A stretch of 64,000 bases of DNA from Diploptera punctata (GCA_030220185.1 JASPKZ010007541.1:7501-71500), one strand, 5' to 3'; positions 29,571 to 41,487 are shown, counted from the stretch's first letter. The notes: generated by a model from the letters alone, not told the origin. Numbers and translations are program-made.

Positions 29571-30042
29571 GGAATGTCAACAATGTTAGGCAAAACCCTT
29601 AGACTTACCGCTTGACGATCTGAACCAGGGGTGCAGAAGTGCCCAGAGACCTCGCTCGTGACTTCACTGCATATTGTACACAGTCACTCCCTGCCTGTTC
29701 AAGTGAAGTGTTCCGAATGTAAACGTTCAGTGCTGGACACCGTCAGATTAATTTTAATATTACAAAGTAAACATGCGTGGATACATTAATTAATTGTATT
29801 GACATTGAAATAACTATAGTGTGATATCCGAATTATAATTATATCAGAAAGCAAATGAAATCCTCTCGAAATATATTAGTTCTAATGATAAAGTAATAAT
29901 TACTATATAAAGTAGTCTATTTTTTACTTACTATTCTATGCCCATTATTTGATAAGATACACAACACAGAAATTAGAATGTTTCTATAAACATGTTTAGA
30001 ATTGTAAATGCCTTGTACTATTCATAGCTGAATAATTTGTAG
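29571..30042. other. AT-rich stretch, nothing recognised
   Basis: No supported ORF, repeat or RNA. Confidence 0.45.
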
Positions 30043-30300
30043 TAGGGTCTGTACTGGTGGACTAATGATTACCATACTCGCCAATGTTCATGGTTTCAAT
30101 CTCGCATGAGGTCAATATATTTTACAACGGCAGAGTACAAGTTATATGGGAAAGGAAATATAGCCTTGGTCCTGCATCGTATATTTATGGTACCTAAAAG
30201 ATCCCAGAGCCTTAAAAAAAGGTGTCTAATCAAAATTTGTTGGCCCTTCCACATTCACATTTGAATTGCGATCCTAATTGAATAGTTGAGTTGGAACGGG
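30043..30300 (+). mobile_element. Possible SINE family 6 (tRNA-like head)
   Basis: TGGTGGACTAATGATTACCA (A-box-like) and GGTTTCAATCTCGC (B-box-like) are followed by a body ending TTTGTTGGCCCTTCCACATTC. The order matches 13090-13330. Confidence 0.5.
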
Positions 30301-30389
30301 AAGGAACTTCGAGTACGCTAGTTTTGAGAAACCCTAAAAAACTACATAATTTTTTACAGCTTGCTCTGATAAATTTTTGATCATCATCA

Positions 30390-30730
30390 TCATCCAGGAA
30401 TTAAGACTATTGCCTCGTTCCGGTTTCATGAAAGTTAGAATTGTTAAAATTGTTCAGACCATCTTCTGTGTGGGCTTCCAACAAATAACCTTCCATGCGG
30501 TTTATAATTCAGCAATAATTTTGGAAATCTTTCTTTTGGCATTCTATTAATATGTTCTTTCCAGGCGTTCTTATATTTAATTATGCGGTCTGAAAGTTTG
30601 AAAATATTTAGTTCCTTTCTTAGGCCTATATCTTCATGTATTTTATTATCCAGCAGAGTATATCCCGCTATGTTTCTTAAAAATCTCATCTCAGCTGCTT
30701 CTCGTCTTTTAGTGATCGTCCAACATTCTG
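30390..30730 (-). pseudogene. LINE ORF2 C-terminal fragment
   Basis: The minus frame at 30689-30444 reads 'MRFLRNIAGYTLLDNKIHEDIGLRKELNIFKLSDRIIKYKNAWKEHINRMPKERFPKLLLNYKPHGRLFVGSPHRRW'. Together with upstream 'WTITKRREAAE' this is the end of the same LINE type as 4856-5470 ('RNEDIRK.LNI..L..RI'...'H..RMP.DR.P.LLL.YKP'). 5' truncated and without RT motifs. Confidence 0.8.
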
Positions 30731-31007
30731 ATCCCTTCTATCGTCTTACCCTACGAGGTGCCAGTAAACCTTCAGGGACAATCTTCATTATTAAATGTTC
30801 TCATGAAAGCAACTGGACTGACCATATGAAGACAACTAAAACAAGAATAAATTTTGATTGACTACAGTATTTATCCTCTGCTTACACGAAATGCAAATAT
30901 AGCAAGAATTCATAATTTCTGTGTAGCATACGTGTTTTATCGCTCTTCGAAGACAGTGGAGTTCCTTACCTTTTCCACTCAGCGATTCATTAGTTTAATG
31001 ACCGTAG
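30731..31007. other. Gene-free stretch
   Basis: No supported feature. Confidence 0.4.
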
Positions 31008-31016
31008 ATGTTAAAA

Positions 31017-31343
31017 GTCCACCGCTGTGGTCTCGTGGTAGCGTGCTGCCTTTTCAAGCAGCGGGCCCGGGTTCGATTCCCGGTCGGGACAGGTTCCTGG
31101 GTGAGGTTTTTTCGGGGATTTTCCTCACCTGTAAGACAAATGTCAGGGAGCTTAGGGCCCATAGGCCCTGAAAATCATCCCGCCATCACCATCATCATTA
31201 TCATCATCGTCCTTCATCGGTATGGAAAGCAACGGGAAGCTACCACACCTAAAATTCTCTAGTAAGGCTGCAAAGCAGAGCATGAAAATGCTATGATTGC
31301 AGTGAAAGACCTGCCCTCGGGCAGAATTACTATGGATGGATGA
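31017..31343 (+). mobile_element. SINE family 1 (tRNA-derived), full length with TSD
   Basis: Head GTCCACCGCTGTGGTCTCGT, B box GGTTCGATTCC, body GTGAGGTTTTTTCGGGG, CCTCACCTGTAAGACAAATG, a (CAT)n patch, CCATCGGTATGGAAAGC-type block, tail hairpin GCATGAAAATGC, end ATGGATGGATG. Flanked by ATGTTAAAAG (31008-31017) and ATGTTAAAAAG (31344-31354). Overlapping frames at 30854-31262 are spurious. Confidence 0.92.
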
Positions 31344-31354
31344 ATGTTAAAAAG

Positions 31355-31889
31355 CGTCACTAATATAACAGTATAGAAATTTGCAATATGAGTGCATTTC
31401 CGTCGTATGGCATGGGTGACTGGTGTGATTACCGCACGCCACTGATATGGACAATATTTTAGTAACATCTTAATTGTACTGAATTGTGGAACATAAACGT
31501 TCTAAAGTGTAATTTACACCGTTGCGTTGCAAGAGTTAATTTCAGTAAGGCAATGGCAGTGATTTTAAAGAGGAAAATACAGGTTAGCCATTTTAGTTTC
31601 CTTCTCATTTTAGAAAGAGATGTAGTAGACTGTTATTATTCAGTAAATTAACTTGCTTCTGTTACACGCATATCGTTAAAATAATATTATTGTTATGGCT
31701 CCACAGTCCATCTTAATATATAGTATTCCAGATGTTTCATGAAATTTACTCACTGCTATATTACAGTCCCGAGTACATGATAAAACAATTCTACATATTA
31801 TTTGTACGATTGTATCACAAATCAAAATAAAACAAATGCGAATAACGTATTAAATTATATTAAACTTTTATATTAACATAATTCCTCAC
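31355..31889. other. AT-rich stretch, nothing recognised
   Basis: No supported ORF, repeat or RNA. Confidence 0.45.
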
Positions 31890-32165
31890 TGGGCACGGAA
31901 AATTTTGCCAATACCTATAGAGATTGAACATAATAGAAAAAGCAAGCTGTAATTTTGGTATTAGCAACCAAAGTGTAGAACATATTATTATTGATTGTCC
32001 TTTATTCTGGAACGAAATATTCGAAATTACAAAAGTGCTTATGACAAAATAATTAAAAACTTTATAATGCTTTTATAAATAAATTTAAAAAACCCTAATT
32101 TTAGATAAGAAATTATATAACGACAAACATTTGACAAAATATAACCCTAATGTACCTTAGGTGAA
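31890..32165 (+). pseudogene. LINE C-terminal Cys/His fragment
   Basis: A plus frame gives 'CNFGISNQSVEHIIIDCPLFWNEI', resembling the '(C..C)G....(T/S)V(E/D)H(I/L)(I/L).(E/D)C..(F/Y)...R' motif at the end of R1/I/Jockey-group ORF2 proteins. The second Cys of the first pair is lost. The rest is degraded. Confidence 0.55.
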
Positions 32166-32218
32166 ATAGGGTTTATACGTTTATGATAAAAAACGTATTA
32201 AAGTAGAAATTTTAAACT

Positions 32219-32700
32219 AATTTAAACTCCTTCTTTTTACTCACTATCTCATTCAATTTCTATCCTTCACTTTGCTTTTTCCTTTCTTTTCCTTCCTTCT
32301 GGTTCTACCTGGTCTTTTACTTTCTCACTTTCTACTCTATTTTCTTCGATAATTTCTTTACTCGATTCTTATTTCCTTCCCTTATCCATATCTCTATCCA
32401 TTCTTTCTTCCCATCATTAATTCCTTTTTTTTTGGGTCCTAAATAACTTCTTCATTGTTTCCTTAAATCTTATCATTTCTACGTTGATTCATTCCTCTAT
32501 CTTTTCCTTTTGTTTTCATTAATTTCCCTTTCTCCTTTTGTATCTTCCTTCTTTCATATCCTTCCATCCATTCGTTGTGTTTTCCGTATATTGTTTTTAT
32601 TTCTTCTTCGTTTCTTACGTTTCTTTCTTTTTTTCCTTTTGTATTCGTTGCTGTTTTAATTTCAACACTAGTCCTTGCTGATAGGGAATTACCAAAGGAA
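32219..32700. repeat. Long polypyrimidine/polypurine tract
   Basis: For about 480 bp the plus strand is dominated by C and T (TTTCCTTTCTTTTCCTTCCT and similar), with few purine interruptions. The Lys/Arg-rich minus frame at 32463-32714 is a translation artefact. Confidence 0.85.
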
Positions 32701-33779
32701 ATAACACTAGTCATATTTGATCATCTTTGAACGCAATTCTTCTCCCAGGATAAGGTTTATTCATCGATTCCATATCAAATAAAAAAAAATTGAAAGAAGT
32801 AGGTAGGCATATAATAATGTTACATACATAAGTCGCAGTGTTAAAAATATATAATATATTAGAATAAATATGCAAGTTGTAGAAAGGAAAAGGAAAATAA
32901 ATTTAAAAATTGGGCATTAGAAATCATTAATTATATTACAATATTTAGATTTTAAAGTATATACTCTAAATGCCACATATATTTGTCTAATGTATCAAAT
33001 ATAACTCCAAACAATTTCTCTTTTCTCAAGAAAAATAAAATTTACTACTAGTTAAAAAAGTCATTGTCATTTTCAGCAGATTTTGTGCTATCTAGAGAAA
33101 ATTGAAATGTCGAGTTAAATTGACAAAAAATGAATTAAATAAAGCAAGTAATGAGGATGAATGTCGCTGAAAAGTGTGAAGATGTGAACTTACTCCATCA
33201 CAATTACATGATTTTCGAATTACTTTACACTTATAATAGGCTAATATGGGGATAAAAAATAATATACTATCTATTTAGGAGCTAGTGAAAAGGTAATATT
33301 TATTTATGATGTGTTACCATTTCGATGTTAAAATATATAATTTTACTAGATCCTGAGTGCTGTAGATGAAAGCATAATATGGTGTTGCTAAGATGAAACT
33401 CTGAAATATTTGCGTATAATTGAGATTTTAATATTCAGTCGTTCAATCTATCCCCATGAGTTCGTTATAATTTAGTAGCTACTAGTTTATGAACTGTTTC
33501 ATTTTACAACGTTAAAGTTTCTTATGTTGAGGTGTTTTAGAAGTACACATTGTTTCATGTAAGACGATCACATAATGAAAACGTTTTCCAATCATGTAAG
33601 AAAATGTGGTTTTATCCGATATAATGAATATTTTATAAGATACTCTTGAGAAACAACAAATTTGTGTAACCTTAGTAGGTCTACTTTATCAAAATATCGA
33701 CTTTAACAACTTCTGTTGTGGCAATGTAATTTGAACCTGGGTGCGAAAGCTCCGACAAATTTTACTCACAAGGAAATTA
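32701..33779. other. AT-rich stretch, nothing recognised
   Basis: About 1.1 kb without supported ORF, repeat or RNA. Confidence 0.5.
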
Positions 33780-34186
33780 TCAACCATTGCTTGCCTAAAC
33801 CTACCTTGAAATTACTCTTAGAGAAGCGTTGTCATGTACCAAGGCCGCGTCCAAACAATCATATGCCGTTTTTAACTGTAATGCACAGAAATGGAAGCCA
33901 AATTTCGGCAATGGCAACCCACTGTGCAAAGCGGATGGGGACTCTCTGCTCGAGTAAAACGGGGTGCAGTGAGGCGGGACTAAGCTCAGATGTTAGGTTG
34001 TGAGAGTTATCTAAACCGCCAACTGAGGATTTATAACACTTCTCCGTGTTTAAATGTTAGATTTGGCGCGGAATTTCAGTACCTTGCAGTTAAAAGCAGC
34101 AGATCCTTTTTTGCACACGACCTTCGTATATCACAACGTCTCTGGGTGAAATTTCAAGGTAGATTTCAGCATGCAATAGTTTAGTG
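33780..34186. mobile_element. Foldback MITE (family H), copy 2
   Basis: Arms at about 33782-33890 and 34075-34185 (CTACCTTGAAAT, AAGGCCGCGTCC, TTTTTAACTGTAA) pair imperfectly over about 105 bp. The centre (GAGGCGGGACTAAGC) is inverted relative to copy 1 at 7772-8155. Frames at 33716-34003 and 33990-34184 lie inside it and are not genes. Confidence 0.8.
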
Positions 34187-34290
34187 TTCCCTTGTCAGGA
34201 CACTCTTATATCAGAATTTACTATGTGCCGTAAATTTGTGACACGGCACACACGGCTTTACTTTCCTTGCAAAGGGCCGCTTTAAAATCC
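34187..34290 (-). mobile_element. SINE family 4 fragment
   Basis: Contains CACGGCTTTACTTTCCTTGC and AAATCCATTG in family 4 order. Very diverged. Confidence 0.4.
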
Positions 34291-34560
34291 ATTGATTGGA
34301 TTCAATATTTTCTTAATTTTATTTTTTAGAAGTCGTTGATTTAAAATAAATGTAAAATCTTGAAAAGAAGTAAAACTGTAAGTCTTGTGTAGTAAATTTC
34401 TGGCACCTAAAATAATGTCGGTCTTTTATGCACAGATTTGAATTGCGACTTTATTATATATGTTCTTAAAGAACTATTCTTCTTATTTGTATTCTTAATT
34501 TGTAGGATTTTCATCCTGTTTTTCCCCAAATTATTCCTCGTAAAAAGACGTATTGGATGT
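34291..34560. other. AT-rich stretch, nothing recognised
   Basis: No supported feature. Confidence 0.4.
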
Positions 34561-34935
34561 GCAGCCAGAGTCTTTGATCCGAGGTTTGATCTTTGGGATT
34601 GCGGGCAATGTGTAAGATATACCATGAAGTGGGTTGCTAGCCCGTATTCATGGCGGGTTTATTATTCGGGGTTTCCTCTCTAGGCCGAATGTCTTCACCC
34701 AGCTCCAGAACTCAGCCTGCCCCGTTTTATTTCGGATTTGTCTCTCCTATATGAGTTGTCTTACAGGACTAACGAACTCTATCCGCCCGTTGTGGATTAT
34801 TCTTCGCTTCCTCTCTCCTCTTATATGCCAGCAACTTAGGCTTCCTGGCTCTATTGTCTGGATCATTGGTTACTGGGCTCCTCCGCAACGACGAGGTGAT
34901 AATCCATGGGGTGGGGGTTTAAATAACCCGATATA
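34561..34935. other. Unassigned GC-richer segment
   Basis: Base composition rises clearly above the surroundings (for example CTGGCTCTATTGTCTGGATC, CCATGGGGTGGGGG). The 100-codon plus frame at 34634-34936 and a shorter one at 34438-34683 show no recognised domain. It could be the edge of a repeat not otherwise present in this window. Confidence 0.35.
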
Positions 34936-35120
34936 AGATACTATGTATGACTAAAAGCAATAGAATGGATCTTTCTATACTGATTCATCCCACATTCTAC
35001 TATACACCTGGAAAAAAATGAGCTAAGGTTGTTTCCTAGAAAGCTGTTTGATATGTTGATGATTAAAACTACGATGATTGGTGAAAGAAACATTATTATC
35101 TATATTATTCTTCTTACGTT

Positions 35121-36060
35121 GACTATTTAACTCATGCCCCCAAATGGGAGTCAATGACCAATCACATTTCAATGATTTTTTTACAACCAATCACAGTCAT
35201 TTTTCACCTCGATTTTATCAGTTTAATTTTATCACTTTAAAATCAAGCTCCTCCTTTTTAACACTCAGAATAGGTCATATATTATTTTGTAGTGACTACA
35301 TGTGGCTCTAGACTGTATATCCATCCTTAGTAATTCTGCCCGAGGGCAGGTCTTTCACTGCAAATGTAGTATTTTCATGCTATGTTTTGCAGTTTTACTA
35401 GGGAATTGTAGGTGTGGTAGCTTCCCGTTGCTTTCCACACCCATGAAGGATGACGATAATAATAAGGATGATGATGATAATGATGGCCATATGATTTCGG
35501 GGTCCGTTTGGGCCTTAAATTTTTCCAGACATTTGTCTTACAGGTGAGGAAAAAGCCCGATACAAACCTCACACAGAAAAACTGCCCCGACCGGGGATCG
35601 AACCCGGGCCCGCTGCGTGACAAGGCAGCACGCTGCCTCGAGACCACAGCGGTGGACAGATTGTATATATACTGCACGAAAGTGACCAAATTGTGCTTGC
35701 GGGATATAATATAAAAACATTTGTAGCAGTTTATTATACCACAAAAACTAGTTTGCATTCTAACATTATTGCGATCCTTTGGCAATAAATAATATGATCT
35801 CGTTGCAGTGATGAACAAGTGAAACATAACGTTTCTCATTTGTTTTCATACATCACTATTTGCATTAAATATATAGTATAAATATTTTAAAATAACTATA
35901 TATAAATAATGATTTGTGAGTAAACAGCTTAATTGTATCCGTTAAAGAGTCCTAACAAATTCCATTTTGAATTCGAAATTCTCTAGATAAATTCACTCCT
36001 CACTTCGTGAGTAATGAATTTTACGATAATTTGGAAATCACTCGTGGCATTACTTATGAA
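35121..36060 (+). mobile_element. Element A copy interrupted by a SINE
   Basis: Begins GACTATTTAACTCATGCCCC and ends CTCGTGGCATTACTTATGA, including the hairpin end (CACTCCTCACTTCGTGAGTA). A SINE-1 copy (35321-35657) lies inside. The element resumes with AGATTGTATATATACTGCAC, corresponding to 39292-39306 in the uninterrupted copy. Confidence 0.9.
35321..35657 (-). mobile_element. SINE family 1, full length with TSD, inside element A
   Basis: Minus-strand head GTCCACCGCTGTGGTCTCGA, B box GGTTCGATCCC, intact body and tail ending in GGAT. Flanked by AGACTGTATAT (35310-35320) and AGATTGTATAT (35658-35668), which are copies of element A sequence. Overlapping frames (35302-35547, 35375-35839, 35508-35744) are spurious. 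Confidence 0.93.
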
Positions 36061-36164
36061 GAAATATGTATTTTGAATATGTCTAAATATTATTCCCTGA
36101 GAGAAGTTAATAATAATGACAATAATTAATTCGCTATCTCAGTCAAATATTCAATTTATGTTTT

Positions 36165-36534
<370 letters not shown>

Positions 36535-36539
36535 AATTT

Positions 36540-37279
36540 GCCTCTAGCTTCAACTATTGAACTAAGTATAGAATTGGTTATTTATAATAGGAGTCATCTC
36601 CAATTTTTTTTCACAAATTCACCTTTTGATGTTTTGCGATCCTTTTTAGCATCGACCCATATATTCCATATGAAAAGAACCATATTTCATTTGTTATAGC
36701 ACTTCTGCGTTCGTTCGGAAAGCGGGTCATGTACTGGTGTCAATATACAGTTAGGCTATCACAATTCCTGTTTTTATTGCTAAAAATTTATTAAATTGTT
36801 GTAACATCTCTGCTCTTAAGAAACCACTCTTCGATACTTTGACAGGTTTTCAAGTATTATTTGTTATTTTTATCTTATTTTTTATGAAAATAGCACTTTA
36901 TTCGTTTAGTGATTAGATATTTCACAAATTGAAGTACATTTTGTAAACGGGTCACATCCACACAGGAAAAATTGTTTTTCTGAGATTCCTTGGTCTATAA
37001 ATCATTAATTACGGTAAATATTTGTGCATAATATATAATCCCTTTTAATTATAAAACATGTTTTAATTTATCTGTAAAATTTTAATAGAATGCATCGCAG
37101 TTTTTTTAACATGGTATTTTTGCACAGGAAAAGTAATTTTCCTTGGATTCTGTTTGGCAATAACGTTTTTTGCCCGATAGTGCGTTTTGTCGTACTTACA
37201 GCAATGGCGACCATGGTTGAAAGTTCAACTTCCTACATTTCGGAGTTGCCAACGTAAATAACTATACTGCAATATTACA
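36540..37279. other. AT-rich stretch, nothing recognised
   Basis: No supported ORF, repeat or RNA. Confidence 0.5.
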
Positions 37280-37700
37280 AACCAAGTGCGGGAAGTCAAA
37301 CCACTGCCCTTTATGTATTCTACATACAGAGTATATACAAAAATATATCCAAAAGGTAGTGTTAATATACATGATCGAAAACAAATCACTGCATTTTAAA
37401 TGAACTGAACTTTATTTGAAACACTATAAAACAAAAAATACTTACTTGCCGCCATTTTATCACTGATTGGTGTCATGGCCTGCTGTAGTCTCAACTAATA
37501 AACATTGACTACATTTTTAACGTTAGTCAGTTGTTTATAATGAATGCAAATATTTCCAACAAAGTTGTTAACATTTATTATTTTGAAAACATCATCGCTC
37601 AAAAAATAATGTACGATATTCGCTATCGCTCGGTTCTTAACCATTTCCTCGCTTCTGTGAAAACCCTTCTCAACTTCGCATCATAATATACTATTATATA
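37280..37700. repeat. Interspersed repeat G, copy 1
   Basis: About 420 bp shared with 48545-48975: AAACCACTGCCCTTTATGTA, AATCACTGCATTTTAAATGA, CTGAACTTTATTTGAAACA, CAACTAATAAACATTG, AATGCAAATATTTCCAACAA, GCTCAAAAAATAATGTAC, CATCATAATATACTATTAT. Same orientation in both copies; no ORF. Confidence 0.88.
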
Positions 37701-37717
37701 GGATTCTTACATAATGT

Positions 37718-38288
37718 ATGGTTTAGGCTAGGGGCATGGAAATTTCTAAAAATTAGCGACGATCACGATATGCGAATATGTCCAATGTGCGGGAACTTTG
37801 AAGATGAGATACATATATTAGGAAAATGTAATGATTTAGAATATTGGAGACGTCAGTTATTACCGGAAAGATTTCTAAATTCAAATCGGGAAAGATTGGC
37901 ATGCTATGAGTTATTGGTAAATCCAGAAAATTGGATAAACCTCGGTAAATTTCTGGACAAAACGCGAAAAATAAGGACAACACTCATTCATGAATAAATA
38001 TATGTTATCAAAATGCAATACCATTAATTATTAACAATTATATATAAATTAATTAGTGTATAATGCTATTGTGTTATTATTTAATTGTAATATTAATGTG
38101 TTTTCTTAATGTAATTGTAATGTTATTGCTGTTTTTGTTGTTTATTTTTCTTTACACTAGTACCAATTATTACTTTTATTGTAACGGACTGTCAACAGCA
38201 CGTACGGCTTACTGCCCCTGCGACCCATATTTGTAAATAATATTGTAAATATCTTACTTTTTGTCTAATAAAGTCCTACTACTACTAC
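37718..38288 (+). pseudogene. LINE 3' end: Cys/His motif, 3' UTR and (CTA)n tail
   Basis: The open frame from 37770 (75 codons) reads 'MRICPMCGNFEDEIHILGKCNDLEYWRRQLLPERFL', a C-X2-C-X8-H-X4-C motif like that at the C-terminus of R1/I/Jockey-group ORF2 proteins, and ends 'TLIHE'. An AT-rich UTR follows, then GGACTGTCAACAGCACGTAC, AATAAAGTCCTACTACTACTAC at 38267-38288, the kind of short-repeat tail on which such elements end. Upstream RT is absent (5' truncated). The ATG is internal to the protein. Confidence 0.7.
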
Positions 38289-38640
38289 ATAATGTATAAG
38301 CCCTTTTAATGAAACAAATGCATTGTTTAATGTATCTATAAATATAATGAAACGAAATGTGTTCTTGCTTCTCATGTATAATTTGTAAAAGCGCAGATGA
38401 TCCCATTTCAAAATGATTAACTGTTGGATAACATGTAAACGCTGTTTAATATCGCCCGATGAGTGGATTGGTATTTCTGTGACGACTAACACTAAATCTT
38501 CAACTCAGAGGGAGGTGTTCTGCGAGTTCTCTTGATAATTATTTGGCTTATTCAGGTTTGCGGGTTTACTTGCGAAAAGCCAAGTTATTTCTTTTAACGT
38601 TCTCTTACTCCTTGGATTGAAAAGTATAGTCATTCTTTTT
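38289..38640. other. AT-rich stretch, nothing recognised
   Basis: A 75-codon minus frame at 38265-38492 has no recognisable features. Confidence 0.4.
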
Positions 38641-38644
38641 TAAT

Positions 38645-38947
38645 TCAATGCTCCAGGTTGTCATTTCGCTGTTTCTCGTGTTCTCTCCTGGCAATGGCAC
38701 TTCTAAAGTTGGGCGCCTGGAAGACGGAGTTACGCTGACCCGACGATATGTTGGGTGATGATGATGGCTATATGATGTTTGAGGACCATTTGGGCCTCAA
38801 AGGCCTCAAAGGTTCCTGATATTTGTATTTTAGGCGAGGAAAAACCCAGAAGAAAAAACTAACTCAGGAAACGTGTCCCAACCTAGTCTTGTACTCGGAC
38901 CCGCTGCGTGACAAGGCAGCACGCTACCTCGATACCACAGCGGTGGA
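38645..38947 (-). mobile_element. SINE family 2, full length, diverged
   Basis: On the plus strand AATGCTCCAGGTTGTCATTT (tail T reversed), CGCCTGGAAGACGGAGTTAC, body TTTGGGCCTCAAAGG (with a small duplication of GGCCTCAAAG), then CCCGCTGCGTGACAAGGCAG and CACAGCGGTGGAC. The B box is damaged (GTCTTGTACTC). Confidence 0.85.
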
Positions 38948-39079
38948 CTGACTTAAGAAGTTATTTGAAAGAAATACTGGTTAAAACAAATGATAACCAC
39001 TTATTCCTAAAGTTGAATTGTAACTTGTTACTTTTACATTGTTGTAATAGGTGCTTTGTTCGGGGAAACAGTATATACT

Positions 39080-39816
39080 GACTATTTAACTCATGCACCA
39101 AATGGGAGTCAATAACCAATCGCGTTTCAATGATTTTTGATTTACAAACAATCACAGTCGTGTTTCACCTGGAATTTATCAAATAAGCATATTGATAATA
39201 TTAAAGAAAACTCCTCTTTTTTAACATTCTGAATAGGCCTGAGCATTATTTTGCAGTGAATGACTCTCTAACAAATATCACTACCAGATTGTATATATAG
39301 TGCACGAATATGAACAGATACTGTTTGTGGGATATAATAGAGAAACATTCGTAGTAAATGATTATACCACAATAAAAAGTAGCCACTGTTTGCACCTTCT
39401 TAAACGTAATATTTCCCAGCAATTTACGTTCCAGAGAAATATAATTTAAATCATAGGATATCAGAAATTAATTAATAATCTATAATATTGTTTATAAACA
39501 GTTTGACGTGTTTCAATTTTTGTCCACTAGAGTGTATTCTTATAATATTGCGATCCTTTGGCAATAAATAATATTATCTGTTTGCAGTGATGAACAAATG
39601 AAGCAAATAAATGTTTCTAATTTTTTTTTTCAAACCTCTCCGTTTACATTAAATATATAAATAATGATTTGTGAGTAAACAGGTTAATTTTATTCGTTAA
39701 ATAGTCCTAACAAATGCCACTCTTGATTTCCAAATTCTCTAGATAAATTCACTCTTCACTTCGTAAAGTCGTGAATTTATGGATAATTTGGAAATCACTC
39801 GTGGCATTACTTATGA
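39080..39816 (+). mobile_element. Element A, uninterrupted reference copy
   Basis: About 737 bp, from GACTATTTAACTCATGCACC to CTCGTGGCATTACTTATGA. A 12-bp inverted match to the left end (GTTAAATAGTCC) occurs at about 39706-39717, just before a long hairpin (about 39718-39805; AAATTCACTCTTCACTTCGT with AAAGTCGTGAATTTAT). No ORF. Superfamily unknown. Confidence 0.88.
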
Positions 39817-40136
39817 CTACTTATCTATACACCGACAAGTACCTTCCTGTTGATAAAATTGCCTCTTCCTGTTCGTAATGGGAGATATCTATGCAAATTA
39901 ACTTCTTTGCAAAGGATATAAATTCAACAATATAAGATTGATATAGTACAACAAGAAATGCCAAGAGAAAACTTCGAAAATGACAAAAAAAAAGTTAGTT
40001 TTGTTGCTCAAAAAATTAAATGTTATATAATGAATCTACATTAGTGTTAATAGTTATTTATCATACAATCATATGTTATGCTGGTTTTTCCCAAGCCCAA
40101 AGAGATTTAACAGTCAATATATGCTATTTATAACTA

Positions 40137-40365
40137 TACAGCCGGCATACAAATCGCCCGGAAGTAAGATCGGAATACATAACCTCACATTTGGTAATTA
40201 TTAAACATTATAATTATTTTTAGCTTCTGATGTTGTATTATTCGCTAAATAGTCACTCCAAATCCAACGAGAGGTTGAGTTTTACATTAGACAATATCAC
40301 TCGCTACTTTTGTCGCTCGTGATTTTTTTCAGAAAAACACAACCTCTTATTAGATTACTGTTGGA
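40137..40365. repeat. Interspersed repeat I, copy 2
   Basis: Matches 10683-10905 in the same orientation with scattered substitutions and small indels. Confidence 0.85.
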
Positions 40366-40837
40366 AAAAATCTAGAACTATGTCTCCTACTTAAGGAAAT
40401 TTTTAATGAAATGGATTGTAGACGTGGTTAAATGTTCATAGTAAAGGAGGCTCTGGGGGGTCATGCAGTGGACAACATTACACTCCGGACACTAATGTAA
40501 TTACATCGGGTTGTGCCCGAGATGCATTGCGAGATGAGAATTTATACACGTTACACAACAATGTAACCTCTGTATAGTGGGAATATTACATTTCTAAGCA
40601 AGTAATTACAGAATTAAATGCAATTAAACTTTTTTCATTTGAATTCATTAGTTCTGACATGAAACTATTTTCCCATATGTACACACCAATTAAGTTCTCT
40701 CAAAAATGTTAACAAATTCGTAATCAAGGAATACTCTCATACAGACCGTGATATCATTTTATAAAAAAACTAAAATCTATGGCGCGAAAGACATAAGAGG
40801 CCCTTGGCATTCCAGACGTCTTCTGGCCAAAGTCTAA

Positions 40838-40840
<3 letters not shown>
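40366..40840. other. Gene-free stretch
   Basis: No supported feature. A slightly GC-richer patch lies at 40440-40520. Confidence 0.4.
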
Positions 40841-40914
<74 letters not shown>

Positions 40915-40947
40915 TTATTAATAATAATTATTAATAATAATCATCAT
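40841..40947. repeat. (AAT)n microsatellite
   Basis: About 75 bp of pure AAT followed by variant repeats. Confidence 0.96.
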
Positions 40948-40949
40948 CA

Positions 40950-41235
40950 ACAACAAGGATTAAGCCCAAAGGCTTGTTCCGATCTCATTATAGGTCGAAT
41001 TGGTCCTTCCATCTCTTCAATGGTCTTCTCAACATTCTTCTCCGTTTTGGTTTATAATCGTACATTCTTCTTGGTATGCGCTGTTCATTCATTCGTAATA
41101 CGTGCTGAAGATAAGCATTTTGATAATATTTTATTCTTTCACAGAGATTAAATATATTACGTTCTGTTCTTATATCTTCGTTTTTCTTTTTATCGGTCCT
41201 TTGGTATCCTGCTATTGCTCTCAAATTAATAATAA
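40950..41235 (-). pseudogene. LINE ORF2 C-terminal fragment
   Basis: The minus frame ending at 40988 reads 'LRAIAGYQRTDKKKNEDIRTERNIFNLCERIKYYQNAYLQHVLRMNEQRIPRRMYDYKPKRRRMLRRPLKRWKDQF'. This is the same tail type as 4856-5470. The long Ile run preceding it in the same frame comes from the neighbouring (AAT)n tract and is not protein. Confidence 0.8.
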
Positions 41236-41453
41236 TACTTTTAAAAATAATAACAATAATGATAATGATAATAATAACAATATTAATAATAATAATAATG
41301 ATAATAATAATATTAATATTAATAATAATGATATTAATAATAATAATAATAATGATATTAATAATAATAATAATAATGATAATAATATTAATAATAATAA
41401 TAATGATAATAATAATGATAATAATAATAATGATGATGATGATGATGATTATG

Positions 41454-41487
<34 letters not shown>
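41222..41487. repeat. (AAT)/(GAT)n compound microsatellite
   Basis: About 265 bp of AAT with interspersed GAT and a (GAT)6-type core near 41432-41450. It ends exactly where the RTE fragment starts. Confidence 0.96.

Noticed and set aside
32463..32714. Lys/Glu-rich minus frame
   Set aside because: Results from the polypyrimidine tract on the opposite strand.
39080..39816. Element A as a Helitron
   Set aside because: A hairpin near one end and no visible target duplication fit loosely, but the ends are not TC...CTRR and the hairpin is far too long.
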